This document shows, in pieces, positions 34,805 to 43,459 of a stretch of DNA of 64,000 nucleotides. Each line of letters opens with the position of its first letter. The stretch's first letter is position 1. This DNA is from Shouchella oshimensis (GTDB taxonomy: Bacteria > Bacillota > Bacilli > Bacillales > Bacillaceae_D), in assembly GCF_002019765.1 (NCBI RefSeq), contig NZ_KV917380.1, positions 3,116,576 to 3,180,575 on the forward strand, in the 5' to 3' direction. The notes under the pieces were generated by a model. That model did no database searches. It worked only from the letters and a program-made list of their open reading frames with translations, and was not told the origin of the DNA. The position numbers and the translations under genes were made by a program.

Positions 34805-34883
34805 CCCTCTTTGTATTCATTATATAAATAATTCAGTTTTTTTGAAAGAATAAAACACTCTTCATGTTTACAAAGAAAAAAAA

Positions 34884-34906
34884 CAGGTCGGTTTAAACCC
34901 GACCTG
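34884..34906 (-). terminator. terminator of the Gfo/Idh-isomerase operon
   Basis: CAGGTCGGTTTAAACCCGACCTG hairpin with T7 on the minus strand, directly after the 34916 stop codon. Confidence 0.85.
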
Positions 34907-34915
34907 CTCTACTCG

Positions 34916-36022
34916 TTAGACGAGAGCTTGATTTTTCTCATTAAAGTAAATCGCTTTCCCAGTTTTAGCTGACTCGTAAATCGCTTCTAGAATTTCGCTT
35001 ACAACAAGCGCTTGCTCCGCTTTCACAACTGGCTCTGTGTCATTTCGAATCGCATCTATCCACAGTCTAGCTTCTTTGTCTGCTTGCGTTTCACTGCCAC
35101 CATCGTAGTACGCAACACCTCCAGCTTGTAGGTCCGGCTTTGTTACATACAAGCGGCTCAATTTCTCACCATTTATTCGCAGACCATCGCGCATATCTGC
35201 ACCTGCTTTAGTACCGCAAAGGGTCGTTTTCGCTTCATCCACATCTAACGTATTTAACGCCCAGCTTGCTTCTAATGTGACCGTTGCTCCATTTTCCATT
35301 GTAATAAAAGCAAAGGCAGAATCTTCAACAGTAAATTCTTTAGGGTCCCAAGGTCCAAACGCATTTGCAGCATTTTCTGTATCTGATAATTTATAGTACA
35401 CGTTTCCAACAACACTTTTAACTTTGTAGTTATTCAGTGTCCAAAGCGTTAGATCAAGTGCATGTGTACCAATATCAATTAACGGACCCCCGCCTTGTTC
35501 TTCTTCATTTAAAAACACGCCCCAAGTGGGAACTGCCCGACGACGGATCGCATGAGCCTTGGCAAAATAAATATCCCCAAATTCGCCTTCTTCTGCTAAC
35601 TGCTTTAAGTACTGTGAATCTGGACGATAGCGGTTGTCGTAACCAATTGTTAATTTCTTACCTGTACGTTTTGCCGTTTCAACCATTTCCCTTGCTTCAG
35701 CGGCTGTTTTAGCCATAGGCTTTTCACAAAGAACATGTTTCCCTGATTCAAGAGCAGCGATGGAAATAGGTGCATGAGATTTATTTGGTGTACATACATG
35801 AATAACTTCTATTGATGTATCCTTTAATAATTCTTGGTAATCCGTGTAAACATCTGCGCCTTCAACACCATAATCAGCAGCCGCTTTCTCTGCTTTTTCT
35901 TTCACAATATCGCAAAAGGCAACAAGTTCAACTCCTTTTTGCTTAACCAGGCTTGGCATTTGTTTCCCATTCGCAATACCACCACAACCAATTATTCCAA
36001 TTCGAATCGTGCGGTTTTCCAT
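34916..36022 (-). CDS. Gfo/Idh/MocA-family oxidoreductase
   Basis: A 368-residue NAD(P)-dependent sugar or cyclitol dehydrogenase. RIGIIGCGGIANGKQMPSL is the Rossmann start, HVLCEKPMAK is the family EKP motif with the catalytic lysine, and GGGPLIDIGTHALDLTLW supplies the catalytic Asp/His. It lies 12 bases downstream of an IolE-like isomerase gene, so the two form an operon. Together with the divergent AraC regulator and the second oxidoreductase this suggests oxidation of an unidentified sugar or inositol derivative. Confidence 0.9.
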   Translation of the reverse strand: MENRTIRIGIIGCGGIANGKQMPSLVKQKGVELVAFCDIVKEKAEKAAADYGVEGADVYTDYQELLKDTSIEVIHVCTPNKSHAPISIAALESGKHVLCEKPMAKTAAEAREMVETAKRTGKKLTIGYDNRYRPDSQYLKQLAEEGEFGDIYFAKAHAIRRRAVPTWGVFLNEEEQGGGPLIDIGTHALDLTLWTLNNYKVKSVVGNVYYKLSDTENAANAFGPWDPKEFTVEDSAFAFITMENGATVTLEASWALNTLDVDEAKTTLCGTKAGADMRDGLRINGEKLSRLYVTKPDLQAGGVAYYDGGSETQADKEARLWIDAIRNDTEPVVKAEQALVVSEILEAIYESAKTGKAIYFNEKNQALV

Positions 36023-36034
36023 TCAACATCACCT

Positions 36035-36787
36035 CTATGCTTTAAGTAGTTGTTGCAAAAATGTAGCACTTTCTTTTATTGAGACAAACTCATCTTTATC
36101 AAATTCCTCTTGCTCCACTGTATACCAGTCAACTTGGTATGCTTTTGCCGTTTGGTGAATAGCATGAAAATCCATTATGCCTGATCCAACCTCTACATTT
36201 TTCAAGTCTTCGGCATTATTCATATCTTTCATATGAAGTAACTTCACACGTTCTTTATATTTGCGAATCCAATCAACAGATTTTAACCCTGTTGCTTCTA
36301 GCCAGAAGGTATCCAATTCCATAAATACAGCTTTTGGATCTGAATAGCGAAAGAGCAAATCTAACCCGTATTCGCCTTCGAATTTCTTCAATTCAATATC
36401 ATGATTATGATAGCCAAATGCGATGCCTGCCTCTGATGTTTTCTCACCTATTTTAGTAAATAACTCTGCCGTTCGTTTATAAGCATCGGCGCTATCTCGG
36501 TACGAATCAGGTAAACCTGGACAAACGATGTAAGGGCTTTCAATTTTGTGTGAGTACTCAATCACATGGTTTAGATTTGATTCAAGCTGTTCAATTGATA
36601 TATGACTGCCTGCTGCTTGTAAACCGATACCTTTTAACGTATTAAAGAGATCTTTGCTTGTTTTCTCATAATACCCTGCAAATTCAACGCCATCATAGCC
36701 TGCTTCCGCAACCTTCTCTAACGCACCAAAAAAATCCTCTGCACATCGTTCTTTTATAGAATAAAGTTGCAGCCCAATTTTTGGCAT
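36035..36787 (-). CDS. sugar phosphate isomerase/epimerase (TIM-barrel, IolE-like)
   Basis: A 250-residue xylose-isomerase-like TIM-barrel protein. IGLQLYSIKERCAEDFFGALEKVAEAGYDGVEFAGYY, GIAFGYHNHDIELKK, MELDTFW and LLHMKDM place the metal ligands (E, D, H, E). ATG at 36787 is preferred to the TTG one codon earlier because GGAGGT lies eight bases upstream. The family includes IolE/IolI and hydroxypyruvate isomerases. It opens the two-gene operon with the oxidoreductase gene. Divergent AraC gene starts 112 bases away. Confidence 0.88.
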   Translation of the reverse strand: MPKIGLQLYSIKERCAEDFFGALEKVAEAGYDGVEFAGYYEKTSKDLFNTLKGIGLQAAGSHISIEQLESNLNHVIEYSHKIESPYIVCPGLPDSYRDSADAYKRTAELFTKIGEKTSEAGIAFGYHNHDIELKKFEGEYGLDLLFRYSDPKAVFMELDTFWLEATGLKSVDWIRKYKERVKLLHMKDMNNAEDLKNVEVGSGIMDFHAIHQTAKAYQVDWYTVEQEEFDKDEFVSIKESATFLQQLLKA

Positions 36788-36898
36788 CAATCCACCTCCA
36801 ATGTACTGAATCTAATATTAGACTACCATGTCTCACTAATTGATTATATACTAAAACTATTCAATTATATAAAATTTTTGTCATGAAGGAGTCTTTTT

Positions 36899-37801
36899 AT
36901 GTTTGATCAAAGTAAAGCATACAAGGAAAAAAAATTACTTGAAAATGAAATCAAACAACCGATTCATTGTCACATTGAAGAAAGCCTCCCAGATCGACGT
37001 ATTGCAAGTCCCCATTTTCACGATGCCATCGAATTACTTTATGGCTTCTCTGGAACTGCGTATGTGTTTGTTAGTGGCCAATCATTTAGGCTCAAACCTG
37101 GTGATTTAATTATTATCAATGCTCAGGAAGTCCATGGCATTTACGCTGAGAAAGGGGAAAACGTAAAATACATCGTTATCAAACTTGAACCTGAAGTGTT
37201 ATATTCTACATCTCGTTCTTTATTTGAATCTAAATATGTATTACCGTTTACAATGGGTAAATCAAGCCCACAAACCCTTCTACAAAAAGGAGAAATTGCT
37301 AATACAAGTATTCCTAAAAGCATTACGAACATTATGACTGAGTTTTCGAAGCAAGACTTCGGGTTTGATTTTGCTATCCGTATTCATATTTGTTCCATCT
37401 TCTTAGCTGTCCTAAGACATTGGCGGAATGTTGGCATAACCGTCGGCATAAACGATGATTTGAGTGAAGATGACCTTCAGCTTATGCGACAAACCTTTCA
37501 ATTGATTGAAAGTCACTACCATACTCCTTTAACAGCAAAAGAAGCAGCAACTGCCTGTAACTTAAGCTATAGCTATTTCTCAAGAAAAATTAAAGCCACT
37601 ACTGGGCGATCGTTTACTGAATTACTTAACTACGTTCGTATTACTGAAGCCGAAAAACTACTTACAACTACAGATTTATCGATTACGGATATTGCCACTT
37701 CTGTTGGCTATACAAACACAAGTTATTTTATTTCACAGTTTAAGCAAGCAAAGCACATATCTCCCTTGCGCTTCAAAAAAGTTACAAGTAAGTCATTATA
37801 A
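36899..37801 (+). CDS. AraC-family transcriptional regulator
   Basis: A 300-residue regulator with an N-terminal cupin sensor (PHFHDAIELLYGFSGTAYVFVSGQSFRLKPGDLIIINAQEVHG) written here as two parts: PHFHDAIELLYGF and the LKPGDLIIINAQEVHG turn. The C-terminal AraC domain (about 195-298) has two helix-turn-helix units, including KEAATACNLSYSYFSRKIK and ITDIATSVGYTNTSYFISQFK. It lies between two catabolic units and most likely senses their substrate and activates both. It starts with ATG at 36899 behind GAAGGAG. Confidence 0.88.
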   Translation: MFDQSKAYKEKKLLENEIKQPIHCHIEESLPDRRIASPHFHDAIELLYGFSGTAYVFVSGQSFRLKPGDLIIINAQEVHGIYAEKGENVKYIVIKLEPEVLYSTSRSLFESKYVLPFTMGKSSPQTLLQKGEIANTSIPKSITNIMTEFSKQDFGFDFAIRIHICSIFLAVLRHWRNVGITVGINDDLSEDDLQLMRQTFQLIESHYHTPLTAKEAATACNLSYSYFSRKIKATTGRSFTELLNYVRITEAEKLLTTTDLSITDIATSVGYTNTSYFISQFKQAKHISPLRFKKVTSKSL

Positions 37802-37818
37802 AATAAAACTTTTTTGTC

Positions 37819-37847
37819 TTGACAGTTTTGATATCGATAGCTAGTAT
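37819..37847 (+). promoter_or_regulatory. promoter of the second Gfo/Idh gene
   Basis: TTGACA (37819-37824), 17 bases, TAGTAT (37842-37847), 32 bases before the ATG at 37879. Consensus -35 and ideal spacing. Confidence 0.65.
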
Positions 37848-37878
37848 GAATGGTAATTCAAAACGAGGAGGAGTTATA

Positions 37879-38892
37879 ATGATACGAGTTGCCTTATTAA
37901 GCCGTTGGCATGTTCATGCTGATGACTATGCTAGAGAAGCAAGTAAGAATCCATCAATTGCTATTACAGTCGTTTGGGATGAAGACCCTGCCAGAGGAAA
38001 AAGATGGGCCGATGAGCTTGGTGTCGATTTTGAAAACAGTCTAGAGTACACCTTATCAAGAGAAGATGTTGATGCCGTTATCGTCGATACACCTACCGCC
38101 ATGCATAAAGAAGTCATTCTTGCGGCAGCTAAAGCAAAGAAGCATATTTTTTCCGAAAAAGTGTTAGCGCTTACGGAGGAAGATGTTGAAGACATTTTTG
38201 CTAGTGTGGATGAGCACAACGTTTCGTTAATGCTGTCTTTACCACGTTTAAATGATCCAACCTATCTCTATGCAGAACAAGCGGTACAAAAAGGTTTACT
38301 TGGGAAGCTAACCTCGATTCGCTGTCGCCTTGAGCATGGTGGAGCGCTTCCTACAGAATCAAACCCTGACGGATGGCTCCCTGCTCACTTTTTCAATAAA
38401 GAACAATGTGGCGGCGGTGCTTTAATTGACCTTGGCGCGCATCCCATTTATTTAACGAACCGATTTGGTGGCGATGCTGTATCCCTTTATGCCGATATGG
38501 CATCCTACACAGATAGACCTGTAGATGATCATGCAACGGTAATTGTTCGCTATACTTCAGGAGCGACCGCAACAATTGAAGCTGGTTTTATCGCATCAAA
38601 GAGTCCATTTATTCTTGAACTACATGGTACAGATGGAACGATTCTCGTTGAAGAGCGTTCATTACGCATCCAATCTACTCATCTAGATGAAAATGGCTGG
38701 ATCACGCCTGATTTACCTGAGCAAGCTCCAAGTGCTATGAGCCAATGGGTTGCGCACATTGAGGACGGAGAAGAACCACGCATAACTCGAGAGGATATGC
38801 GCTTACTTACACGTATAAACGAAGCAGCTATTCAATCATCAGAAGCTGGTAAACGGATTGAATTAGGGAATAAAAAGCATACGACTGTTTAA
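37879..38892 (+). CDS. Gfo/Idh/MocA-family oxidoreductase (EKV variant)
   Basis: A 337-residue NAD(P)-dependent dehydrogenase-family protein. It starts MIRVALLSRWHVHADDYAR, and the family lysine motif is HIFSEKVLAL, so the usual EKP is EKV. GGGALIDLGAHPIYLTNRF provides the Asp/His pair. ATG at 37879 follows CGAGGAGG by eight bases and lies downstream of its own promoter, so the longer frame from 37819 is not used. It is distinct in sequence from the 34916 paralogue. The locus as a whole looks like a catabolic set for one sugar-like compound. Confidence 0.88.
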   Translation: MIRVALLSRWHVHADDYAREASKNPSIAITVVWDEDPARGKRWADELGVDFENSLEYTLSREDVDAVIVDTPTAMHKEVILAAAKAKKHIFSEKVLALTEEDVEDIFASVDEHNVSLMLSLPRLNDPTYLYAEQAVQKGLLGKLTSIRCRLEHGGALPTESNPDGWLPAHFFNKEQCGGGALIDLGAHPIYLTNRFGGDAVSLYADMASYTDRPVDDHATVIVRYTSGATATIEAGFIASKSPFILELHGTDGTILVEERSLRIQSTHLDENGWITPDLPEQAPSAMSQWVAHIEDGEEPRITREDMRLLTRINEAAIQSSEAGKRIELGNKKHTTV

Positions 38893-38934
38893 AGTAAACA
38901 CCCTAAGGGAAACAGGATGGATGAGGTGAAAATT

Positions 38935-39318
38935 ATGAGCCAGCAACATACCGTTTTCTACGATGCACAGTGCCCTTTATGCCAGAACATCAAAAAAAGT
39001 TTACGTTTTTTGGATCGAGACAATTGTCTACGTTGGATCCCTGTTCAAGAAGTCCGACCTTCAACAAGGCAAAAGGCTCGTACTTTTTTTGCTGATATGG
39101 AAAAAGAAATCTATGTATTAACAAAACACGGCCATGTGCTCGTTGGTTTCCCAGCCATTCGTGAAATCCTTTCGTCATTACCTAGTCTAATATGGGTTGC
39201 CGTGTTAATGAGACCAGCAGCAGTTGAAGCAATCGGTCAGATCGTCTACCAATTTGTTTCCCATCGACGACACGCATGGTTTGGTCAAACTGAATATAGA
39301 CGCCCTGATACGATTTAA
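38935..39318 (+). CDS. DCC-family (DUF393) thiol-disulfide oxidoreductase-like protein
   Basis: A 127-residue protein with the DxxCPxC motif near its start (FYDAQCPLCQNI), the hallmark of the DCC family. The WIPVQEVRPSTRQ stretch and a hydrophobic helix follow. ATG at 38935 has GAGGTG seven bases upstream; an earlier in-frame ATG (38917) lacks it. The thioredoxin-like fold and CxxC pair suggest redox activity, but no partner is known. It ends at a terminator. Confidence 0.82.
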   Translation: MSQQHTVFYDAQCPLCQNIKKSLRFLDRDNCLRWIPVQEVRPSTRQKARTFFADMEKEIYVLTKHGHVLVGFPAIREILSSLPSLIWVAVLMRPAAVEAIGQIVYQFVSHRRHAWFGQTEYRRPDTI

Positions 39319-39355
39319 AAAACGGTTAGCACATTTTGTGCCAAACCGTTTTTTA
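39318..39355 (+). terminator. terminator of the DCC gene
   Basis: AAACGGTT(agcacattttgtgcc)AAACCGTTT: AAACGGTT and AACCGTTT pair around a loop with its own small stem (GCAC/GTGC), then T6. Confidence 0.8.
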
Positions 39356-39423
39356 TCGTTACCCTTCCTCCTATTTTGCATATAATAGCTCATCAGCCTA
39401 TAAACACAAGGAGGGGTTATTCC

Positions 39424-40074
39424 TTGTCTACAGATAACCGCTCTTCGTCTCTTTTTGATTTACTTCGAGATGAAAAGAAAAGGCGCTACCCTGATCAACC
39501 TCAAGTTGCCAATGACAATCAACTTGAAGACAATCATTCTCTTATCTTTTTTGGGTTATGGGTGACTGCAGTTGGAACGATCTTCAATGCGATCGCATCC
39601 ACAACACAAGCAGACTTAGAAGACGCACTTCGTTCGAATTTCTCTATTTATGGCAACACTCTTGAAGCAACAGGTAATGCATTAGTCGCAGAAGGGTTTG
39701 TAACAGGCGGACCCGATAAATATGGAAGCTATATTATAACAATTGGTGCGTTGTTTGCTCTCTATGCGGATATTGGCAACTTAACAGAAACGGAAGTCTT
39801 ACAGACCGAAGTCAAAGGTTCACTCACAGAAGCGCTTGGTACTTCTTATGCTCTTTTTGGTGTTGATCCACCGGAAAATCCTACGCGCTTTCAAATCTAC
39901 ACAATCTATTCTGCACTGTTACAACTTTTTGGGAACGGCTTTGAAGCCTTTGCTGGCATCACAGAGCTTCGCGAAGGAAATGGCGAAGCCTTTTACGAAA
40001 TTGGCACAATCCTTCAAGCAATCGGTGCAGTCTTAACTGGGCTTTTTTATGAGGGAGGCGAGCGCTTTTTATAA
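39424..40074 (+). CDS. repetitive hydrophobic protein (DUF6944-like)
   Basis: A 216-residue protein starting at TTG (39424), six bases after GGAGGGG. After a charged head (STDNRSSSLFDLLRDEKKRR) it is built from recurring units around alternating G and A: GLWVTAVGTIFNAIAS, GNTLEATGNALVAEG, IGALFALYADIGN, GNGFEAFAGITEL, IGTILQAIGAVLTG. The units are about 20-25 residues apart and suggest amphipathic helices of a membrane-associated or surface repeat protein. The DUF6944 label comes from memory of the repeat style and is tentative. Its 3' end overlaps the converging SDR gene by 6 bases. Confidence 0.65.
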   Translation: MSTDNRSSSLFDLLRDEKKRRYPDQPQVANDNQLEDNHSLIFFGLWVTAVGTIFNAIASTTQADLEDALRSNFSIYGNTLEATGNALVAEGFVTGGPDKYGSYIITIGALFALYADIGNLTETEVLQTEVKGSLTEALGTSYALFGVDPPENPTRFQIYTIYSALLQLFGNGFEAFAGITELREGNGEAFYEIGTILQAIGAVLTGLFYEGGERFL

Positions 40075-41010
40075 TGTGTGAATGCTTTCGTTCCTTAATC
40101 CATCAATCGTTTCTCTCAAGCCAATTTTAAAGGATGTTGGCAGCCAAGAGTCCAACTCTTTAGCTAATTTCTCACCGTTCAAATAAACAGGACGTTCAGT
40201 TAGATACATCATTTCAACAAGCTCTCTCATTTGAGGTGAAAAAATACCTAAAAACTGGATCATTCTTTTCTTTACAACGCGAAACTCTTTTGTGGTCCTA
40301 GTTTCTCTCCGAATAAGCTGAAATAGATCTTTCCCTCTTATTAACACACCGCTTACATTCCAAACTTGATTGTACACACGGCTACGCAAGGAGAGTTCGA
40401 CAATCGCCTTAGCCGCGTCAAGCGTATAAAGAAATTCTCGTTCGACTGTTGGACAGCCAATGTAGTTGGCTTTCTTTCCTATCACAGCATTGCGCAGTGT
40501 TTCATGCAACAGCGTATTTACTGCATTGGGACCATACAAGTCAGGCAGATGAACGATAAGTGTCGGTATAGTGCTCTCCAATAACCGTTGCTCCATTTCC
40601 AAACGAATGTTTCCTTTTTTCGTGGAAGGCTCTTTTTTTGACGTTTCTGCTACATAGCTATCTTTATCACCATAAGCATAAATATTGTCACAAAGTATTA
40701 AGCTTATGTTTATATTTTCAGCAAGAGCTATTAACCGATTAAGAAAGACCATCTGCTTTTTTTCCCATTGCTGATAAGGGAAATTAACGGCATGATAGAC
40801 GGCATCTGATCCTCTAATCGCTTCAATGAGATCGGTTTCATTTAATACATTTCCTGAAATAAGTTTTACTTTTTTTTCCTCCCCAAACAAAGCAGTTAGT
40901 TTGCTTTTTGTTCTTGCAAATGCGACCACTTCTATTCCTCGACTTAACAATTCCTTTGTTAAAGCATAGCCAACTCCTCCTGTTGCCCCTAAAACCGTTA
41001 CTTGTTTCAT
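40069..41010 (-). CDS. NAD(P)-dependent epimerase/dehydratase-family protein
   Basis: A 313-residue extended SDR-like protein with the Rossmann motif VTVLGATGGVGYAL, a DNIYAYG strand in place of the usual ST-Y region, and LPDLYGPNAVN near the active site. ATG at 41010 gives the normal N-terminus; the frame opens ten codons earlier. A palindromic operator lies just upstream and matches one in front of the adjacent tetR gene, so the TetR protein probably represses it. Substrate unknown. Confidence 0.82.
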   Translation of the reverse strand: MKQVTVLGATGGVGYALTKELLSRGIEVVAFARTKSKLTALFGEEKKVKLISGNVLNETDLIEAIRGSDAVYHAVNFPYQQWEKKQMVFLNRLIALAENINISLILCDNIYAYGDKDSYVAETSKKEPSTKKGNIRLEMEQRLLESTIPTLIVHLPDLYGPNAVNTLLHETLRNAVIGKKANYIGCPTVEREFLYTLDAAKAIVELSLRSRVYNQVWNVSGVLIRGKDLFQLIRRETRTTKEFRVVKKRMIQFLGIFSPQMRELVEMMYLTERPVYLNGEKLAKELDSWLPTSFKIGLRETIDGLRNESIHTL

Positions 41011-41026
41011 CCTACATCCCCTTTTC

Positions 41027-41039
41027 TGACCACTGGTCA
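41027..41039. promoter_or_regulatory. TetR operator upstream of the SDR gene
   Basis: TGACCA-C-TGGTCA, a perfect dyad about 17 bases before the SDR start and identical over 12 of 13 bases to the site at 41661-41673. Confidence 0.7.
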
Positions 41040-41071
41040 ATTAATGGTATAAAAAAGCCTACACGGCTTTC

Positions 41072-41644
41072 TTATGACAAAATCGCTTTCTTTAGAAATT
41101 GAACATGTTTCTTAGCAGCTTCTTCTACCTCCGTGAAGTCGTTCACACGATGTATATAATGTGCAACAAATCCATGAAGAGATACAAATGTTGAATAGAC
41201 ATCTCCGATTGACGCATCGTTATTAGAGAAATTTCCTAACGCTTCAGAAAAGAGAGCATAGCTTTCATTTGCCGCTCGTTTGGATAGTGCGTCAATAGCT
41301 GGATCTTTTATCATAAACATGAATTCATAATGAACTTGATAGTGCAGCCCAAACTTCAGGTAACTAAAAAGCAGTTCCATTAGTTTCTCTTCATTTCTAA
41401 TTGGTTTGGTATGTACCGTTTTTATCATGCCATTTAATAGCTCAAAATAACGAGACACAACCTCATAAAAAAGCTCAGCTTTATTATTAAAATGATAGTA
41501 AAGTGCACCGTGGCTACACTGAAGTTCTTTTGCAAGTGAACGCATCGACACATGTTGATAGCCCTTTGTTTGAAACTGTTGATTAGCAACTTCTATGATC
41601 ATCTCTTTTGTCAATTCGTTAACTGTTGTTCGTCTTGGCGTCAT
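41072..41644 (-). CDS. TetR/AcrR-family regulator
   Basis: A 190-residue repressor. The N-terminal helix-turn-helix is ANQQFQTKGYQHVSMRSLAKELQC followed by SHGALYYHFNNKAELFYEV, written here in two parts; the YYHF(N/K)xKxxL motif is typical. The C-terminal ligand domain has no clear relative. It is transcribed ahead of the SDR gene in the same direction, and both carry the same palindrome in front of them, so it should repress itself and the SDR gene. Confidence 0.9.
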   Translation of the reverse strand: MTPRRTTVNELTKEMIIEVANQQFQTKGYQHVSMRSLAKELQCSHGALYYHFNNKAELFYEVVSRYFELLNGMIKTVHTKPIRNEEKLMELLFSYLKFGLHYQVHYEFMFMIKDPAIDALSKRAANESYALFSEALGNFSNNDASIGDVYSTFVSLHGFVAHYIHRVNDFTEVEEAAKKHVQFLKKAILS

Positions 41645-41660
41645 TCTTACCCCACCTAAT

Positions 41661-41673
41661 TGACCACTGGTTA
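41661..41673. promoter_or_regulatory. TetR operator upstream of tetR
   Basis: TGACCACTGGTTA, one base different from the dyad at 41027-41039, 17 bases before the tetR start. Points to autorepression. Confidence 0.7.
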
Positions 41674-41729
41674 AATAATACTTTATCGTTACGATTAACT
41701 GTTGTCAATATTTTTCTGAAAATTAAAGG

Positions 41730-42188
41730 TTAGTTTACGTTTTTTTCAAAATAAACTAATTCAACGCCGCCTTTAACAACTTTACGTTCCATAAGCTGAT
41801 AGCCTTGAGATTGATAAAGCTGAATAGCCGGTGCATTTTTTGCGCCTGTTGCCACTTTTAACACACAGGGCTCATTCGGAAGTGTTTCAATATGCTGTAG
41901 TAGCCTCCTTGCAATACCTCTACGAAAACACCTCGGGTCGACCATCATCCTTGTGACTTCAATCACTTTGTCAGAATTATCATCAATGGAAACTGCTCCT
42001 AGAATAGAATCCTCTTCTATGTATAAATAAAAAACCTCTGTCGTCTTAAGAAATTGTGCAAACGACTCCATCAATGGAGGAATTTCATGAAAGTCTAGCA
42101 TATTTGCCTCAATTTGATAAGCTACCTTTTGCAGTCGGTATAAAGCTTTTGATTGCTCATTATTTTTCACTTGTAGTTCACGTATCAT
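41730..42188 (-). CDS. GNAT-family N-acetyltransferase
   Basis: A 152-residue acetyl-CoA-dependent acyltransferase. ILGAVSIDD strand, RMMVDPRCFRRGIARRLLQHIE (the R/QxxGxG/A acetyl-CoA loop), and APAIQLYQSQGYQLMERK are standard GNAT segments. The acceptor is unknown. It stands alone upstream of tetR on the same strand. Confidence 0.87.
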   Translation of the reverse strand: MIRELQVKNNEQSKALYRLQKVAYQIEANMLDFHEIPPLMESFAQFLKTTEVFYLYIEEDSILGAVSIDDNSDKVIEVTRMMVDPRCFRRGIARRLLQHIETLPNEPCVLKVATGAKNAPAIQLYQSQGYQLMERKVVKGGVELVYFEKNVN

Positions 42189-42529
42189 CTTCTACCCCCA
42201 ACTAAATGGCAACGAATTCTTCAACTGTCCATTTTCTTGACGCTCTTTTAACAGATGTTGTTTCCTTCAAATCCCTTCTTTATGGTTTTTCTCCATTTTA
42301 TACTAGGTTTGCAATTAACGCGATTCCATTTCAGGCTAAAAGAATAAAACATTTACGTATGTCACTGCTCGCGATTCGTATAATCAACCATTCATCAATT
42401 GTGGCTCAGTCATAGTTCCACCAATAGACATTTCTTACGTATCTACTTAAAACCAATACGGTTGGTGAAATTACCCTATTTTGCAAGATTCACTTCAATC
42501 CTGTGTTTAAAAGATTACTAGTTTGGTCA
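42189..42529. other. gene-free stretch upstream of the amidase gene
   Basis: About 340 bases with no supported gene. A 69-codon open frame at 42206-42415 has no ribosome binding site and no recognisable product. The promoter of the amidase gene should lie toward the right end but no consensus pair is evident. Confidence 0.5.
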
Positions 42530-42564
42530 GAATGTCTCCTATACCGTTGGTGAGGAGGACATTC
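42530..42564 (+). promoter_or_regulatory. hairpin covering the amidase ribosome binding site
   Basis: GAATGTC-TCCT (42530-42540) pairs with AGGA-G-GACATTC (42553-42564) with one bulged G around a 12-base loop. The 3' arm contains the Shine-Dalgarno GAGGAGGA, two bases before the ATG at 42567. The RBS would be hidden when the hairpin forms. Confidence 0.55.
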
Positions 42565-42566
42565 TT

Positions 42567-43397
42567 ATGAACACAAATAGAAGGCAACTCAATGGTTTTC
42601 TACTTATTTTCACCCTTGCTTGTATCTTGCTTGCCATCACACCGGCCTATGCAGTCGAACAAGGCGAGGTGACTGTTAATACAACGTTAAATGTACGAAG
42701 TGGCCCATCTACATCTGCCGAGGTTATTGGTGTAAAATACAACGGCGATATCGTCGAGTTTATTGATGAAGGGCAAGGCTGGGGTCGTCTTGTTAATGGC
42801 TCAGGCTACGTTAGTCTGGATTGGATCAAAAAAATTGATGTACAAGCAGCGTCTACGAGTTCAGAGGTAGAACCAAAGCGCATTATGCTCGATCCTGGTC
42901 ACGGCGGCCACGATAGTGGTGCTGCAGCAAATGGGTTAATGGAGAAAGATATCGTACTAGCTATTGCTCATAAGACAAAACAGCGATTAGAGGAGTTAGG
43001 GTATGTTGTCAATATGACAAGGGAAACAGATGTGTTTCTTTCCTTAGAAGAACGAGTCTCCGCCACTTCTTCTTGGGGAGCCGATCAATTTGTTAGTATT
43101 CATGCAAATGGCCATACCAATACAGAAGCGAGAGGAATTGAAACCTTTTATCACCCTTCTAGTTCAAGTAGTCAAGTGTTGGCTCAGTCTACACAACAAG
43201 CGTTACTTCAAGCTACAAGTGAAATAGATAGAGGGGTTAAATCAGAAACATTTCACGTTCTACGTAACAGTAAAATTCCAGCCGTCCTTGTTGAAGTAGG
43301 GTTTATCACACATTCTGAAGAAGCGGTTAAATTAAGTGATGAGGCGTACCAAAAAACCATTGCCCATGCCATTGCAAAAGGCATTGTCGAACAATAA
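42567..43397 (+). CDS. N-acetylmuramoyl-L-alanine amidase with SH3 domain
   Basis: A 276-residue secreted cell-wall hydrolase. It has a signal peptide ending near AYA (residues 1-29), a bacterial SH3 domain (about 33-88, TLNVRSGPSTSAEVIG and WGRLVNGSGYVSLDWI), then an Amidase_3 catalytic domain: MLDPGHGGHDSG (zinc histidine), LMEKDIVLAIA (zinc glutamate), SIHANGH (zinc histidine) and PAVLVEVGFITH (catalytic glutamate). It cleaves the bond between muramic acid and L-alanine in peptidoglycan. Related to CwlD/LytC-type enzymes. Its RBS lies in a hairpin, which may limit its translation. Confidence 0.93.
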   Translation: MNTNRRQLNGFLLIFTLACILLAITPAYAVEQGEVTVNTTLNVRSGPSTSAEVIGVKYNGDIVEFIDEGQGWGRLVNGSGYVSLDWIKKIDVQAASTSSEVEPKRIMLDPGHGGHDSGAAANGLMEKDIVLAIAHKTKQRLEELGYVVNMTRETDVFLSLEERVSATSSWGADQFVSIHANGHTNTEARGIETFYHPSSSSSQVLAQSTQQALLQATSEIDRGVKSETFHVLRNSKIPAVLVEVGFITHSEEAVKLSDEAYQKTIAHAIAKGIVEQ

Positions 43398-43459
43398 TAC
43401 TGTACTCTTTTCTTCTCTCCACTTAAACTATGAATATAGGAAAGAAAGGAGAGTGTAAG

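Noticed and set aside
42206-42415. 69-codon open frame between the GNAT and amidase genes
   Set aside because: No ribosome binding site, no recognisable product and no terminator; likely chance.
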